Of a stretch of DNA of 64,000 nt, positions 10,339 through 20,658 are shown piece after piece. The notes beneath the pieces are model-generated. The model was not told the DNA's origin and made no database searches. It saw nothing but the letters and a program-made list of their open reading frames with translations. Within the stretch, counting starts at the first letter, position 1, and each line of letters begins with the position of its first letter. This DNA is from Pseudomonas sp. ERMR1:02 (GTDB lineage Bacteria > Pseudomonadota > Gammaproteobacteria > Pseudomonadales > Pseudomonadaceae), in contig NZ_NKJI01000002.1 in NCBI RefSeq assembly GCF_002277815.1, positions 62,001 through 126,000 on the forward strand, given 5' to 3'. The translations under genes and the position numbers were made by a program.

Positions 10339-10538
10339 GTGTTGCGGGCCGGTCTCCGGGCTCACGAGGGGCGCTGGCTTTCGCCTGCGCCAGCAAGCAT
10401 CACCTTCCCATGCCGTATGGCACAGTGGATTTGACACTTCGCTCGCTTACCGTTGCGGGGGCAGCACCGGACTGACATGGCTTTAGAGTAAAGCACATGA
10501 TTCACCGGTTTCCCGTTTCACCCTGTGAAGGGCACCCG
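10339..10538 (-). promoter_or_regulatory. Cobalamin riboswitch upstream of cbtB-cbtA-cobE-cobM
   Basis: Read on the minus strand, it starts GGGTGCCCTTCACAGGGTGA, then GGGAAACCGGTGAA, continues with the conserved core TGCTGCCCCCGCAACGGTAA, the B12-box like CCACTGTGCC...TGGGAAGG, and ends AGCCCGGAGACCGGCC. All the hallmark blocks are in the right order and spacing. It lies about 130 bases upstream of cbtB, so cobalamin binding should shut off cobalt import and late cobalamin synthesis. Confidence 0.95.
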
Positions 10539-10615
10539 TAACAAGATGCGTAGGAGAGCATGGGTGGGGGTTGGGCGTCAATTGGCAGGGGTTCTCAACT
10601 CCAGACCGAGGTGAT

Positions 10616-10644
10616 TTCTTCGCGGGCAAGCCTCGCTCCTACAG
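10616..10644. repeat. Single REP sequence
   Basis: TTCTTCGCGGGCAAGCCTCG followed by CTCCTACAG. It stands alone between the two divergent riboswitches, with no inverted partner close by. Confidence 0.75.
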
Positions 10645-10699
10645 CGAAGGCGTCCTGTCGGCGGCCACAAGACATTGACCCGCCCCAATACGATGCGTA

Positions 10700-10897
10700 G
10701 CCTTGCGCTTTCGAGGTTCTTCGGCGTTTGTCGAAGCTAAGAAGGGAACGCGGTCGATGCCGCGGCTGCCCCCGCAACTGTGAACGGTGATGTTCGCTGC
10801 CACGCCACTGCACGCTCATGTCCTGAGCCCGCGGGAAGGCGCAGCAAACGCCAGTCAAGTGATTGGCACACCGTCAGCCAGGAGACCTGCCTCGATA
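10700..10897 (+). promoter_or_regulatory. Cobalamin riboswitch upstream of cobW-cobN
   Basis: Plus-strand blocks in order: GAGGTTCTTCGG, GAAGCTAAGAAGGGAACGCG, GCTGCCCCCGCAACTGTGA, CCACTGC, GCGGGAAGGCG and GTCAGCCAGGAGACCTGCC. This is the complete cobalamin aptamer consensus. It ends about 110 bases before the cobW start and should govern cobW, cobN and the chelatase genes. Confidence 0.96.
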
Positions 10898-11007
10898 CAG
10901 ATTCTCACTACAACCGGGCGGGGTGATCCGGTGGCGAACGCTTCCGGCGCGTATGCGCGTTGCCGGTTCTCGTCCCGTATGCCCGCCACCTTGCCAAAGG
11001 GCATCCG

Positions 11008-12075
11008 ATGAAAACACTGGCCAAACTCCCCGTCACCATCGTTACCGGCTTCCTCGGCTCGGGCAAAACCACCTTGCTGCGGCACATGCTCGACAACGCC
11101 CAGGGCCGCCGCATCGCGGTGATCGTCAACGAGTTCGGCGAGCTGGGCATCGACGGTGAAATCCTCAAACAATGTTCCATCGGATGCACCGAAGAAGAAG
11201 CCAACGGTCGCGTCTATGAACTGGCCAATGGTTGCCTGTGCTGCACCGTTCAGGAAGAGTTCTTCCCGGTGATGCGCGAACTGGTCGCCCGTCGCGGCGA
11301 TCTTGACCACATCCTCATCGAAACTTCGGGCCTGGCCCTGCCCAAGCCGTTGGTGCAAGCCTTCCAGTGGCCGGAAATTCGTAGTGCCTGCACCGTTGAT
11401 GCGGTCATCACCGTGGTCGATAGCCCGGCCGTCGCCGCCGGCACTTTCGCCGCGTTCCCGGACAAGGTCGACGCCATGCGCAAACTCGACCCGAACCTGG
11501 ACCACGAATCGCCGCTGCACGAATTGTTCGCCGACCAACTGGCGAGCGCCGACCTGGTGATCCTCAACAAGGCCGACCTGATCAACCCTGAAGACCTGGC
11601 CCGTGTGCGCCTGGAAGTCGCCGAAGAATTGCCGCCCGCAGTCAAAGTCATCGAAGCCAGCAACGGTCGTGTACCGTTGGACGTGCTGATCGGCCTGGGT
11701 GCCGGTTCCGAAGAACACATCGATGGTCGTCACAGCCATCACGATCACCACCACGAAGGTGACGATCATGATGACCATGACCACGACGCCTTCGATTCCA
11801 TTTCCATCGAGCTGCCGCAAGCTGACGAAAGCCTGCTGCTGGACGCGCTGACCCAACTGGTGGTCAAGCACGGCATCCTGCGCGTAAAAGGCTTCGCCGC
11901 GATCCCGAACAAGCCGATGCGCCTGCTGATCCAGGGCGTGGGCACGCGTTTCGACAAGCACTTCGACCGCCAGTGGGGCGCCGATGAAGCGCGCACCACG
12001 CGTCTGGTGTTGATCGGCCAGGAGCTGGACGCCACTGCCCTCGAAGCGCAATTGCGCGCCGCGCTCAGCGTGTAA
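11008..12075 (+). CDS. cobW: CobW family metal chaperone GTPase
   Basis: A 355-residue G3E-family GTPase thought to load or guard cobalt for the CobN chelatase. Walker A is GFLGSGKTT at residues 14-22, the metal-binding CxCC motif is Cys76-Leu-Cys78-Cys79, and a histidine/aspartate-rich loop (HSHHDHHHEGDDHDDHDHD) sits between the GTPase and the C-terminal domain. The start at 11008 has AAAGGG upstream; an in-frame ATG at 10960 would lie just after the riboswitch and has no such site. cobN starts 3 bases after its stop. Confidence 0.95.
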   Translation: MKTLAKLPVTIVTGFLGSGKTTLLRHMLDNAQGRRIAVIVNEFGELGIDGEILKQCSIGCTEEEANGRVYELANGCLCCTVQEEFFPVMRELVARRGDLDHILIETSGLALPKPLVQAFQWPEIRSACTVDAVITVVDSPAVAAGTFAAFPDKVDAMRKLDPNLDHESPLHELFADQLASADLVILNKADLINPEDLARVRLEVAEELPPAVKVIEASNGRVPLDVLIGLGAGSEEHIDGRHSHHDHHHEGDDHDDHDHDAFDSISIELPQADESLLLDALTQLVVKHGILRVKGFAAIPNKPMRLLIQGVGTRFDKHFDRQWGADEARTTRLVLIGQELDATALEAQLRAALSV

Positions 12076-12078
12076 GCC

Positions 12079-15000
12079 ATGCACCTGCTCAGGACCCAGC
12101 CCGGCGGTTTCGTGTCGGATGACAACATTGCCGACCTTGGCCAAACCCCCGCCGAGCTGGTGATCCTGTGCAGCGGCGACTCCAGCCTGGCGCTGCTCGC
12201 TGAAGCGGCTCAGCAGCTGCCTGACGACTACCCGAGCGTGCGCCTGGCCAATCCGATGCAGGTGCAGAATCACGCTTCGGTCGACCTGTACGTCGACGAA
12301 GTGCTACGCCACGCCAAGGTCATTCTGATTTCGCTGCACGGTGGCATCGCCTATTGGCGCTACGGCGTCGAGCGCCTGGTCGAGCTGTCGCAGCGCGGGG
12401 TGCAACTGATCCTGGTGCCGGGGACGACCGTCCGGACCCGGAACTCAGCGACCTGAGCACCGTCCCCCGGAAGACCGCGACCGGCTCTGGCACTTTCTAC
12501 GTCAGGGTGGCATGGCCAATGCGCTGGACCTGTTTCGCTGTCTGGCCAATCGCTGGCTGGGTCGCGACTACAGTTGGGCTGAGCCACAAACGCTGCCGCG
12601 CACGGCGATCTATCACCCGAAAAATAGCCCCGCGACACTGAATGACTGGCAAGCCGAATGGCAGCCCGATCAACCGGTAGCGGCGGTGCTGTTTTACCGC
12701 TCGCATTTGCAGGCGGCGAACACTGGTTTCATTGATGTTTTCTGCCAGCGTTTGCAGGCAGCGGGGTTGAACCCGTTGCCGATTGCGCTGGCCAGTTTGA
12801 AAGAGCCCGGCTGCCTCTCGGTGGTCGAGGACTGGCTGGATGAAGTCGAAGCTTCGGTGATTCTCAATACCACTGGGTTCGCGCAATCCAGTCCCGAAGC
12901 GCCGCATTTGCGGCCGTTTCGCCGCAATATCCCGGTGATTCAGGCGATTTGCGCCCAAGACAACGAACCGGGTTGGCGCGCCAGCGAGCAGGGCCTCGGG
13001 CCCGTGACCTGGCGATGCACATCGCACTGCCGGAACTGGACGGGCGGATCATCAGCCGGCCGATCAGCTTCAAGGATCTGGCCTGGCGTAGCGAGCGCAG
13101 TCAGTCCGATGTGGTCTGCTACCGACCACAACCCGAGCGCATGGATTTTGTCGCCGAACTGGCGCGGCGCTGGATCGATCTGGCGCGCCTGCCCAACGCT
13201 GAAAAACGCGTTGCCTTGATTCTCGCCAACTACCCGACCCGTGATGGTCGCATCGGCAACGGCGTGGGCCTCGACACCCCGGCGGCTGCGTTGAACATCC
13301 TGCGTGCGCTTCATCAAGAAGGTTATCCGCTGCCGGCTGAGTTACCAGATACCGGCACTGCACTGATCCAGCAGTTGCTCGGCGGCGTCAGCAACGATCT
13401 TGACACCCTCGACCAACGTCCATGCCAGCAAAGCCTGGCAATGAACGATTACCTGACGATGTTCAACGCACTGCCCGAAGCCAACCGCACGGCTGTACTG
13501 GAACGTTGGGGCACGCCTGACAGCGACCCGATGTGCCGAGGCGGGCGGATGATGATCGCCGGTTTGCGTTTCGGCCTGACCTTCGTCGGCATTCAACCGG
13601 CGCGGGGCTATCAGGTCGATCCGAGCGCGGTCTATCACGACCCGGACCTGGTGCCGCCCCACGCCTATCTCGCGTTTTACTTCTGGTTGCGCAACACCTA
13701 CGGTGCCCACGGCGTGATCCACGTCGGCAAGCACGGCAACCTCGAGTGGCTGCCGGGCAAAGGCGTCGGCTTGTCGGAGAATTGCTGGCCGGACGCACTG
13801 CTCGGGCCGTTGCCGAACATCTACCCGTTCATCGTCAACGATCCGGGCGAGGGCGCCCAGGCCAAACGCCGTACTCAGGCGGTGATCATCGACCACTTGA
13901 TGCCGCCGCTGACCCGTGCCGAAACCTACGGTCCTCTGCGCAACCTCGAACTGTTGGCCGACGAGTACTACGAAGCGCAACTGCTCGATCCGCGTCGCGC
14001 CCGGGAATTGCAGCGCGACATCCTGCAATTGGTGCGTGACACGCACATCGACCGCGAACTGCAACTGGACGAAAAACTCGACAGCGACGCCGATGCGGCG
14101 ATCTGGCTGCCACGTCTGGACACGTATCTGTGTGACTTGAAAGAGTCGCAAATCCGCGACGGCCTGCATGTGTTCGGCGAGTCACCGGTCGGGCGCTTGC
14201 GCATCGATACCTTGCTCGCGCTGTTGCGCATTCCTCGTGGTGACGGGCGTGGGGCGCAGTCGAGTCTGTTGCGGGCGTTGGCCAGGGCGTTCGAACTGGG
14301 ATTTGATCCACTGGACTGTGCATTGGCCGAGCCCTGGACCGGACCTCGGCCGGACGCATTGCAAGCGATCAGCGATGAACTCTGGCGCACCACAGGCGAT
14401 ACCCGCGAACGTCTCGAGCTGTTCGCCACACAACTGATCTCGCAGGCATTGATTGACCCATCCCAAACCAAACCTGATCCTGTAGGAGCCGGCTTGCTGG
14501 CGATGGTGTGTCAGTTGCATTGCTGTCGACTGACACTCCATCGCCAGCAAGCCGGCTCCTACAGGGGAGCGGTTGGTCTGAGGTGCAGGCCATCATCGAC
14601 AACCTGCGCGAAGTAATCGCGCCAAGGCTCGACGCCTGCGGCCCGGCAGAAATGCGCGGTCTGCTCGATGCCCTCGGCGGTCGTTTTGTCCCGGCCGGCC
14701 CCAGCGGCGCCCCAAGTCGCGGACGCCTGGACGTGCTGCCGACCGGGCGCAATTTCTATTCGGTGGACGTGCGCAACCTGCCAACCACCACGGCATGGCG
14801 CATCGGTTTCCAGTCGGCCAACCTTATTCTTGAGCGCCACCTGCAAGACCACGGCGACCATTTGCGTCAGCTCGGGCTGTCGGTGTGGGGCACGGCGACC
14901 ATGCGCACCGGCGGGGATGACATCGCCCAGGCCATGGCGTTGATGGGCGTGCGCCCCGTGTGGGCCACGGGCAGTCAACGGGTCGATGACTTTGAAATTC

Positions 15001-15938
15001 TGCCGCTGAGCCTGCTGGACCGTCCGCGGGTGGACGTCACGTTACGGGTGTCAGGCTTCTTCCGCGATGCCTTCGCCAATCTGATCCGCCTGTTCGACGC
15101 CGCTGTACAGGCAGTCGCTGCGCTGGATGAGCCGGACGATCTCAACCCGCTGGCGGCCAAGGTGCGCGCCGAACGTGAAGCGTTGCTGCGATCGGGGCTC
15201 GATGAAGACGCCGCGCGGCGTCAGGCCGGTTGGCGCATTTTCGGCGCCAAACCCGGCGCCTATGGTGCGGGTGTGCAGGGCGCCATCGACGGTCACCTGT
15301 GGCAGAGCCGCGAAGATCTGGCCGAGGTTTATCTGAACTGGGGCGGTTACGCCTATGGCGGTTCCGACGAAGGCACCGTCGCCCGTGATCAGTTCGCCCA
15401 GCGTCTGAGCCAGGTTCAAGCCGTGCTGCAAAACCAGGACAACCGTGAGCACGACCTGCTCGATTCCAATGACTATTACCAGTTCCAGGGCGGTATGCTG
15501 GCCGCCGTCGAAAGCCTCAGTGGCGAAGTGGCAGCCAGTTATCACGGCGATCACAGTCAGCCGGACCTACCGAAAATCCGCACGCTGAAGGAAGAACTGA
15601 ATCGGGTGATCCGCTCCCGGGCGGCCAATCCGAAGTGGCTCGAAGGCGTCAAACGTCACGGCTATAAAGGTGCGTTCGAAATGGCGGCGACGGTCGACAA
15701 CCTGTTCGCCTTCGACGCCACCACGCAGTTGATCGACGATCACCAGTACGCGTTGCTGGCCGATGCCTATCTGCTCGACCCAGGCACCCGGGACTTCGTG
15801 CGCGAGCACAACCCCCATGCGTTACGCGACATGACCGAGCGCATGCTCGAAGCGCAGCAGCGGGGGATGTGGAAGGAGCCTGGCGAGTATCGCGAGGCGC
15901 TGGAAAACCTGTTGCTGGATATAGAAGAAGATACGTAG
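12079..15938 (+). CDS. cobN: Cobaltochelatase subunit CobN (four one-base frameshifts, REPIN inside)
   Basis: Large subunit of the ATP-dependent chelatase that inserts cobalt into hydrogenobyrinic a,c-diamide. Restoring four bases gives about 1287 residues, matching CobN plus a short insertion. The breaks are at 12421 (one G missing before ACGACCG), about 12463-12468 (CCCCC for CCCCCC), 13001-13003 (CCC for CCCC) and about 14564 (GGGG for GGGGG). Recognisable stretches are HGGIAYWRYGVERL near the N-terminus, GVIHVGKHGNLEWLPGK in the middle and NLFAFDATTQLIDDHQY near the end. A REPIN at 14479-14565 lies inside the gene and would be translated in frame once the last base is restored. Confidence 0.93.
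14479..14565. repeat. REPIN inside the cobN coding sequence
   Basis: Inverted pair starting CCTGTAGGAGCCGGCTTGCT and ending with its complement. The arms extend for about 37 bases with one mismatch around a short loop. In the upstream cobN frame it has no stop codon and would encode about 28 residues (VGAGLLAMVCQL...). Confidence 0.9.
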
Positions 15939-15944
15939 GCTGGC

Positions 15945-16075
15945 TCGTTCCCATGCTCTGCGTGGGAATGCCTCAAGGGACGCTCCGCGTTCCGGCCACA
16001 CCGCCAAGGTAGCGGCTGATATCGAAGGGACGCAGAGCGTCCCGGGCTGCATTCCCACGCAGAGCGTGGAACGAT
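15945..16075. repeat. Large palindromic repeat (GCTCTGCGTGGGAATGC family), copy 1
   Basis: Nested inverted arms: CGTTCCCATGCTCTGCGTGG with its complement near 16050-16074, and GGGACGCTCCGCGTTCC against GGGACGCAGAGCGTCCC, around a centre of some 30 bases. The second copy in the window, at 35391-35495, is in the reverse orientation with a shorter centre. Confidence 0.85.
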
Positions 16076-16107
16076 CAATCACAGACACCACCGACCATGA
16101 CTGAGTA

Positions 16108-17112
16108 ATGAAGATGACCGACACTCCCCATTTCCCCCTCTCCGCCGTGGTCGGCGCCGACGATTTGAAACTCGCGCTGTACTTGACCGCCATTGACCCC
16201 AAAATCGGCGGCGTGCTGATCGAAGGACCGCGCGGCATGGCTAAGTCGACCCTGGCCCGAGGCCTGGCAGACCTGCTCGCCAGCGGTCAGTTCGTCACGT
16301 TGCCTTTGGGGGCTACCGAAGAACGACTGGTCGGCACCCTCGACCTGGACGCCGCCCTGAGCGAAGGTCGCGCCCAATTTTCCCCCGGCGTGCTGGCCAA
16401 GGCTGACGGCGGTGTGCTCTACGTCGATGAAGTCAATCTGCTGCCCGATCACCTGGTCGATCTGCTGCTGGACGTCGCCGCCAGCGGTACCAATCTGGTC
16501 GAGCGCGATGGCATTTCCCATCGGCATTCGGCGAAGTTCGTGCTGATCGGAACCATGAACCCGGAAGAGGGCGAGTTGCGTCCGCAACTGCTTGACCGCT
16601 TTGGTTTGAACGTCGCGCTCAGCGGTCATACCGCACCCGCCGAGCGCGGGCAGATTATCCGTCGCCGCCTGGATTTCGACAGTGATCCACACGGCTTTTG
16701 CACCGAGTGGGAGAGTCAGCAGCAAGCATTGCGCGCGCGTTGCCAAAAGGCACGCAGCGCACTGACGAACATTCCTCTGGATGATGAAGCACTGGCGCAG
16801 ATCACCGAGCGCTGCTTTGCCGCCGGCGTCGATGGCTTGCGCGCGGATCTGGTCTGGTTGCGCGCGGCTCGCGCCCATGCCGCCTGGCGAGGCGCGGATG
16901 CCATTGCCGAGGAAGATATCGACGTGGTCGCAGAGTTTGCCTTGCGACATCGTCGTCGCGAGCAGCCGCCACTGGCGCCACAACAAGGCCAGGCGCCCTC
17001 GGTTCAGCATTCCAATCCGAGCGAAGGTCAGGGCCAGTGGGGTGAATTGCCCGCCCAAGCGCTACCGACCGGCACCCGACGTGAAGTGCCGAGCTGGCCA
17101 AAAAAGCCCTAG
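16108..17112 (+). CDS. Cobaltochelatase / magnesium chelatase ATPase subunit (ChlI/BchI type)
   Basis: AAA+ ATPase that should power CobN, replacing CobS in this lineage. 334 residues. Walker A is GPRGMAKST (about residues 40-48), Walker B is VLYVDEVNLL, sensor 1 region GTMNPEEGELRPQLLDRFG, and arginine-rich C-terminal helices follow. The tail (APQQGQAPSVQHSNPSEGQG...) resembles the proline-rich linker of ChlD. Start may be ATG 16108 or ATG 16114 (MTDTPHF); neither has a strong ribosome site. It lies 170 bases after cobN with a palindromic repeat between. Confidence 0.9.
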   Translation: MKMTDTPHFPLSAVVGADDLKLALYLTAIDPKIGGVLIEGPRGMAKSTLARGLADLLASGQFVTLPLGATEERLVGTLDLDAALSEGRAQFSPGVLAKADGGVLYVDEVNLLPDHLVDLLLDVAASGTNLVERDGISHRHSAKFVLIGTMNPEEGELRPQLLDRFGLNVALSGHTAPAERGQIIRRRLDFDSDPHGFCTEWESQQQALRARCQKARSALTNIPLDDEALAQITERCFAAGVDGLRADLVWLRAARAHAAWRGADAIAEEDIDVVAEFALRHRRREQPPLAPQQGQAPSVQHSNPSEGQGQWGELPAQALPTGTRREVPSWPKKP

Positions 17113-17142
17113 GCATTCGCCCTCGATCTGACGCGGGGGCGA

Positions 17143-17777
17143 ATGCCAGACCTCGCGCCGGACGGCTGGACAACGGCAAGCAGGGCAAACGTCACGCGGT
17201 CCGCAACGGATCGATCAATTGGCCTGGCACGTTGCTTAACGGCCGGCCGCGTCGACGCGAAGAACTGTTGTTCCACTTGGGCACCCGTTCGCCCCGTGAG
17301 CTGTGGCTGGTAATTGTCGATGCCTCGGCGTCGACCCGTCGCCATCAAGCCTTGAGTGATGCCAAGGGTTTGCTCGCGCAACTGTTCGACGATGCTTACC
17401 GTCAACGTGCACGCCTGGCCCTGTTGACCGCCAGCGGTGCCGTGCCGAAGTGGCAGGTGCAAGGATTGAAAGCGTCGAGCGGGTTACGCAACTGGCTCGA
17501 TGGGCTCGGCGCGGGCGGCGGCACGCCGTTGCTGGCGGCGCTGGGTGAGGCGGGGCAGTGGCTGACTGCACGTCGAAAGCGCTTTCCTGCGGAGCAGCAA
17601 CGGTTGCTGGTGGTGACCGATGGCCGGTTGAGGGAGTGGTCAGCGTTGCCCGTACTCGAATGTCCGGGGTTGGTTGTAGACATTGAGCGCGGCCCGATTC
17701 GTCTTGGGCGCAGCAAAGTTTTGGCTGCGCAGTTGCAGACTGAGTATCGGCATATCGATGAGCTGTTTCCCGGTTAA
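17143..17777 (+). CDS. VWA-domain protein, chelatase ChlD-like partner (start uncertain, probable frameshift)
   Basis: The frame that ends at 17777 encodes a von Willebrand A domain with a MIDAS motif (VIVDASASTRRH), a TPLLAALGEAGQW helix and VVTDGRLREW. Such proteins act with the chelatase ATPase. The frame is open back to 17085 but has no ATG or GTG; only a TTG at 17232 lies before the domain. An ATG at 17143 (MPDLAP, after GGGGGCG) is one frame off, so one missing base between 17143 and about 17165 would give a 211-residue protein. A missing base near 17090 would instead fuse it to the ATPase as in ChlD. I cannot decide between these. Confidence 0.7.
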
Positions 17778-17799
17778 ATTTTCCGTTGCCCTTGCTGGC

Positions 17800-17895
17800 G
17801 CCTTCGCGGGCAAGCCCGCTCCCACAGTGTCATGTGTAGACCACGATATTGAGTACACCCTACATCCCTGTGGGAACGGGCTTGCCCGCGAAAGC
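17800..17895. repeat. REPIN
   Basis: CCTTCGCGGGCAAGCCCGCT and the inverted copy ending GGGCTTGCCCGCGAAAG, between the convergent VWA and MFS genes. Confidence 0.85.
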
Positions 17896-17949
17896 GAACT
17901 AACAGCTACCAACAATTTTGAGTTACTTACCCATGGGTGATGATGTCAT

Positions 17950-19515
17950 TCAAGCACTAGGGCTGGTGACGGTTGTTGCAGGCCTGTTCGCGCAAGGGAC
18001 AGGAAGCGGATTGCGCATCAGCGTGCCCACCACCAGCGCAGCCAGCAAGCCTGCCAGTCCCGCGACCCACAGCAACAGACTGAAACCTGCGACAAAGGAC
18101 TGCCGGGCCAGTGGTTCGACAATCGCCCGTGCCGACTCAGGCAGCAGCCCCATCGCCGCACTCATGTCCCCAGCCACGACCCGCGAAGTGATGCCCTGAG
18201 TCTGATCGAGCCATGCGGCGCCGTGGGTCGACAGGTCAGTGTGCAGCTGCTGTTCGGTGTGGCCGGCGAGCAAGGCGCCGTACACACCGATGGCCAGCAT
18301 CACCGCGCTGAAACGCATGGTAGTGCTCATGCCCGAAGCCATACCGGTACGCTCCCTGGGCACGCAAGCCATGATGTTTTTCTGCGTGTCGCCATTGAGC
18401 AATCCGGCGCCGGCACCGGTCACTGCAATCGCCAGGGCGAAGGGCAGATAACCGCCACTGTTGACCGCCCAGGCACTTAGCAGGTTTCCGCTGCCCACCA
18501 GTGTCAGTCCGATCGCCATCATGTTCGCCGGGGTCACGCGTCCCGTCAGCCGTGCGCCGATGCGCGGGAAGATCAACATGGTCACGGCAAACGGCAGCAT
18601 GCCCAACCCGGCAGAAATCGCGGTAAAGCCCAGGCCGTTCTGCAAGTAAAACGGCAGCATTGTCATCATCACCTGGGCGCACGCTGCGTAGGAGAACATG
18701 CCGAGCAGGGCGCCGATGAAGCGTGGGTGACGGAACAGTTGCAGGTCGATCATCGGCCGCTGTTGCAGGCGCTCGATCACCACGAACAGCCCCAGCAACA
18801 GTGCACCGCCCAGCAGGCGCGCGTAGGTAACGGGATTGTTCCAGCCGATCCGGTTGGCTTCGATCAAGCCCCAGATCAGGCACAACAGGCTGGCGCTGAA
18901 AGCGAGGCTGCCCCAGGGATCAAGGCGCGCAGCCTGGGCGTCGCGCGATTCCGGCACTGCACGCCAGACCATGAACATCAGGAACAGACCGACCGGCAGG
19001 TTGAGGTAGAAAATCCAGCGCCAACCTACAAATTCGGTGATCAGCCCGCCCAGGGTTGGCGCCGCCGTCATGGCCACGCCCATGCAACCACCCCAGAACG
19101 CCCAGGCCTTGGCGCGTTCTACTTCATCGTGAAAGGTGTGGCCGATGGAGGCCAGTGCGGAGGTCAACAGCAGCGCGGCACCAACGCCCTTGATCGCCCG
19201 AGCGATATCGAGAAACAGTGCGTTCGGCGCAGCGCCGCAACCCAGCGAGGCCAGGATGAAAATACCCAGCCCCCACATCAGGATTTTCTGCCGGCCAAAG
19301 CGGTCGGCCAGGCTTCCGGCAGGCAGCAGCAACGCAGCGAAGGCCAGCATATAGGCACTGACTACCCATTCGATGTCGGCGAAGTTGGCCCCAAGATCGC
19401 GGGCGATGCTGGGCAAGGTAACGGCGACGATGTTGGTATCGAGCACGATCAGCGAACATACCGCAGAGGCAGTGAGCAGGGTCTGGCGTGGACTCACCTT
19501 GGGTTTGACGGGCAT
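17950..19515 (-). CDS. MFS transporter, DHA2 (EmrB/QacA-like) drug efflux family
   Basis: A 521-residue inner-membrane proton antiporter with about 14 predicted spans. N-terminal motifs are LDTNIVAVTLPSIARDLGA, the usual D1 motif of this family, and GSLADRFGRQKIL (motif A). Motif C-like PTLGGLITEFVGWRWIF follows in the fifth span. The substrate is probably a toxic small organic compound. A LysR-type gene is divergently placed 103 bases away and is the likely regulator. No membrane-fusion partner lies next to it. Confidence 0.88.
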   Translation of the reverse strand: MPVKPKVSPRQTLLTASAVCSLIVLDTNIVAVTLPSIARDLGANFADIEWVVSAYMLAFAALLLPAGSLADRFGRQKILMWGLGIFILASLGCGAAPNALFLDIARAIKGVGAALLLTSALASIGHTFHDEVERAKAWAFWGGCMGVAMTAAPTLGGLITEFVGWRWIFYLNLPVGLFLMFMVWRAVPESRDAQAARLDPWGSLAFSASLLCLIWGLIEANRIGWNNPVTYARLLGGALLLGLFVVIERLQQRPMIDLQLFRHPRFIGALLGMFSYAACAQVMMTMLPFYLQNGLGFTAISAGLGMLPFAVTMLIFPRIGARLTGRVTPANMMAIGLTLVGSGNLLSAWAVNSGGYLPFALAIAVTGAGAGLLNGDTQKNIMACVPRERTGMASGMSTTMRFSAVMLAIGVYGALLAGHTEQQLHTDLSTHGAAWLDQTQGITSRVVAGDMSAAMGLLPESARAIVEPLARQSFVAGFSLLLWVAGLAGLLAALVVGTLMRNPLPVPCANRPATTVTSPSA

Positions 19516-19618
19516 GACAGGCGTTCTCTACTGTGAGGTTGCGTGCAGCTTATCGCTGGCTGACGGTCCCGTTGTTAGGCGCGCACCATCACTTTATTAC
19601 CTTTGAGCTAACGCCCCG
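19516..19618. promoter_or_regulatory. Shared MFS / LysR divergent promoter region
   Basis: One hundred and three bases between divergent starts, the normal size for a LysR-regulated control region. I could not fix an exact T-N11-A operator with confidence. Confidence 0.45.
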
Positions 19619-20484
19619 ATGGACATTCGCCACTTCCGCTATTTTCTTGCTGTCGCCCGGCATCGCAATTTCACCCGTGCCGCCGAGCAATTGGGTATTG
19701 CGCCACCGACATTGACCCGGCAAATCCAGGACATGGAAGCGGAACTGGGCGCGCGCCTGTTTCTGCGCCAGGCGCGGGACGTGAGCCTGACGGAAGCCGG
19801 GGCGGCGCTGGTGATCGAGGCCGACGCCACGGTGCGCCAGTTCGAATCGGCCCAGCGCAATGCGCAACGCGCCGGTCGCGGCGATATCGGCCACATCGAA
19901 CTGGGTTACGTTGCCTCGGCCGTTTATTCCGGGCTGCTGCAAAAACAGGTGCAGGGGTTTGCCGGCGAATACCCGGATATCAGCCTCAACGTGCGGGAAA
20001 GCCCAATGGCCAGCCTGCCGAGCATGATCCTCGAGGGGCGCTTCGATCTGGGTTATATCCGCTGCCCCCTGGCCTTGCCCGAAGGCATCGAGGCTGTGCG
20101 TCTGATCGATGAAGGCTTTGTCCTGGCGCTGCAGGTGGATTCATGGCTGAACCGTTTGCCAGTGATCACCTCGGTGCATCTGCACAACGAAAACTTCATT
20201 CTTCCCGAACAGGTGGTCGGCACTTTGCAAGTCGCCAGTCAGGGTGATTTCGTACCGAAGCTGGGGGCTCAGCCGGGCGGTTTGGTGGCGGTGATTGCCC
20301 TGGTATCGCTCGGGCAGGGGTGGCGGTGGTGCCGGAGTCGGTGGTGGGGCATGTGAGTTTGCCGAATGTGGTGTATCGGCAGGTCAAGGATTGCAATGTG
20401 TCTTCGTGGTTGGCGCTGGTTCATCGGCGGTTTGAGAAGTCACCGGCGGTGAACAAATACATCGAGCGTGTGAAAAAAAGCTAG
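19619..20484 (+). CDS. LysR family transcriptional regulator (one-base frameshift)
   Basis: Reconstructed length 288 residues. The N-terminal winged HTH is clear (MDIRHFRYFLAVARHRNFTR...PPTLTRQIQDMEAELGARLF), followed by a LysR substrate-binding domain (IELGYVASAVYSGLLQ). One G is missing at 20317-20320 (GGGG for GGGGG); with it the end reads GQGVAVVPESVVGHVSLP and continues to a TAG at 20484. It is divergent from the MFS pump, its probable target. The inducer is unknown. Confidence 0.88.
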
Positions 20485-20490
20485 AAGCAT

Positions 20491-20542
20491 CCTCCTACAG
20501 GGGAATGCATTCCAAGTGTAGGAGTGAGCCTGCTCGCGATGA
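20491..20542. repeat. REP sequences after the LysR gene
   Basis: A short CTCCTACAGGGG half followed by GTGTAGGAGTGAGCCTGCTC GCGATGAGG; an imperfect pair. Confidence 0.65.
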
Positions 20543-20658
20543 GGACCTGAAGAACAACCAGATTTTGGACCTGTTACAGATCTTGAAATGATTTCCGGCT
20601 GTAGGAATAGTCACTACCACCTGTACGATCCAAGTCCTTTTTTCCTTTCAGGACCTGC

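Noticed and set aside
10855..12273. 472-codon minus-strand frame opposite cobW
   Set aside because: Antisense shadow; the histidine-codon region of cobW gives only Val/Met repeats on this strand, and the frame runs into the riboswitch.
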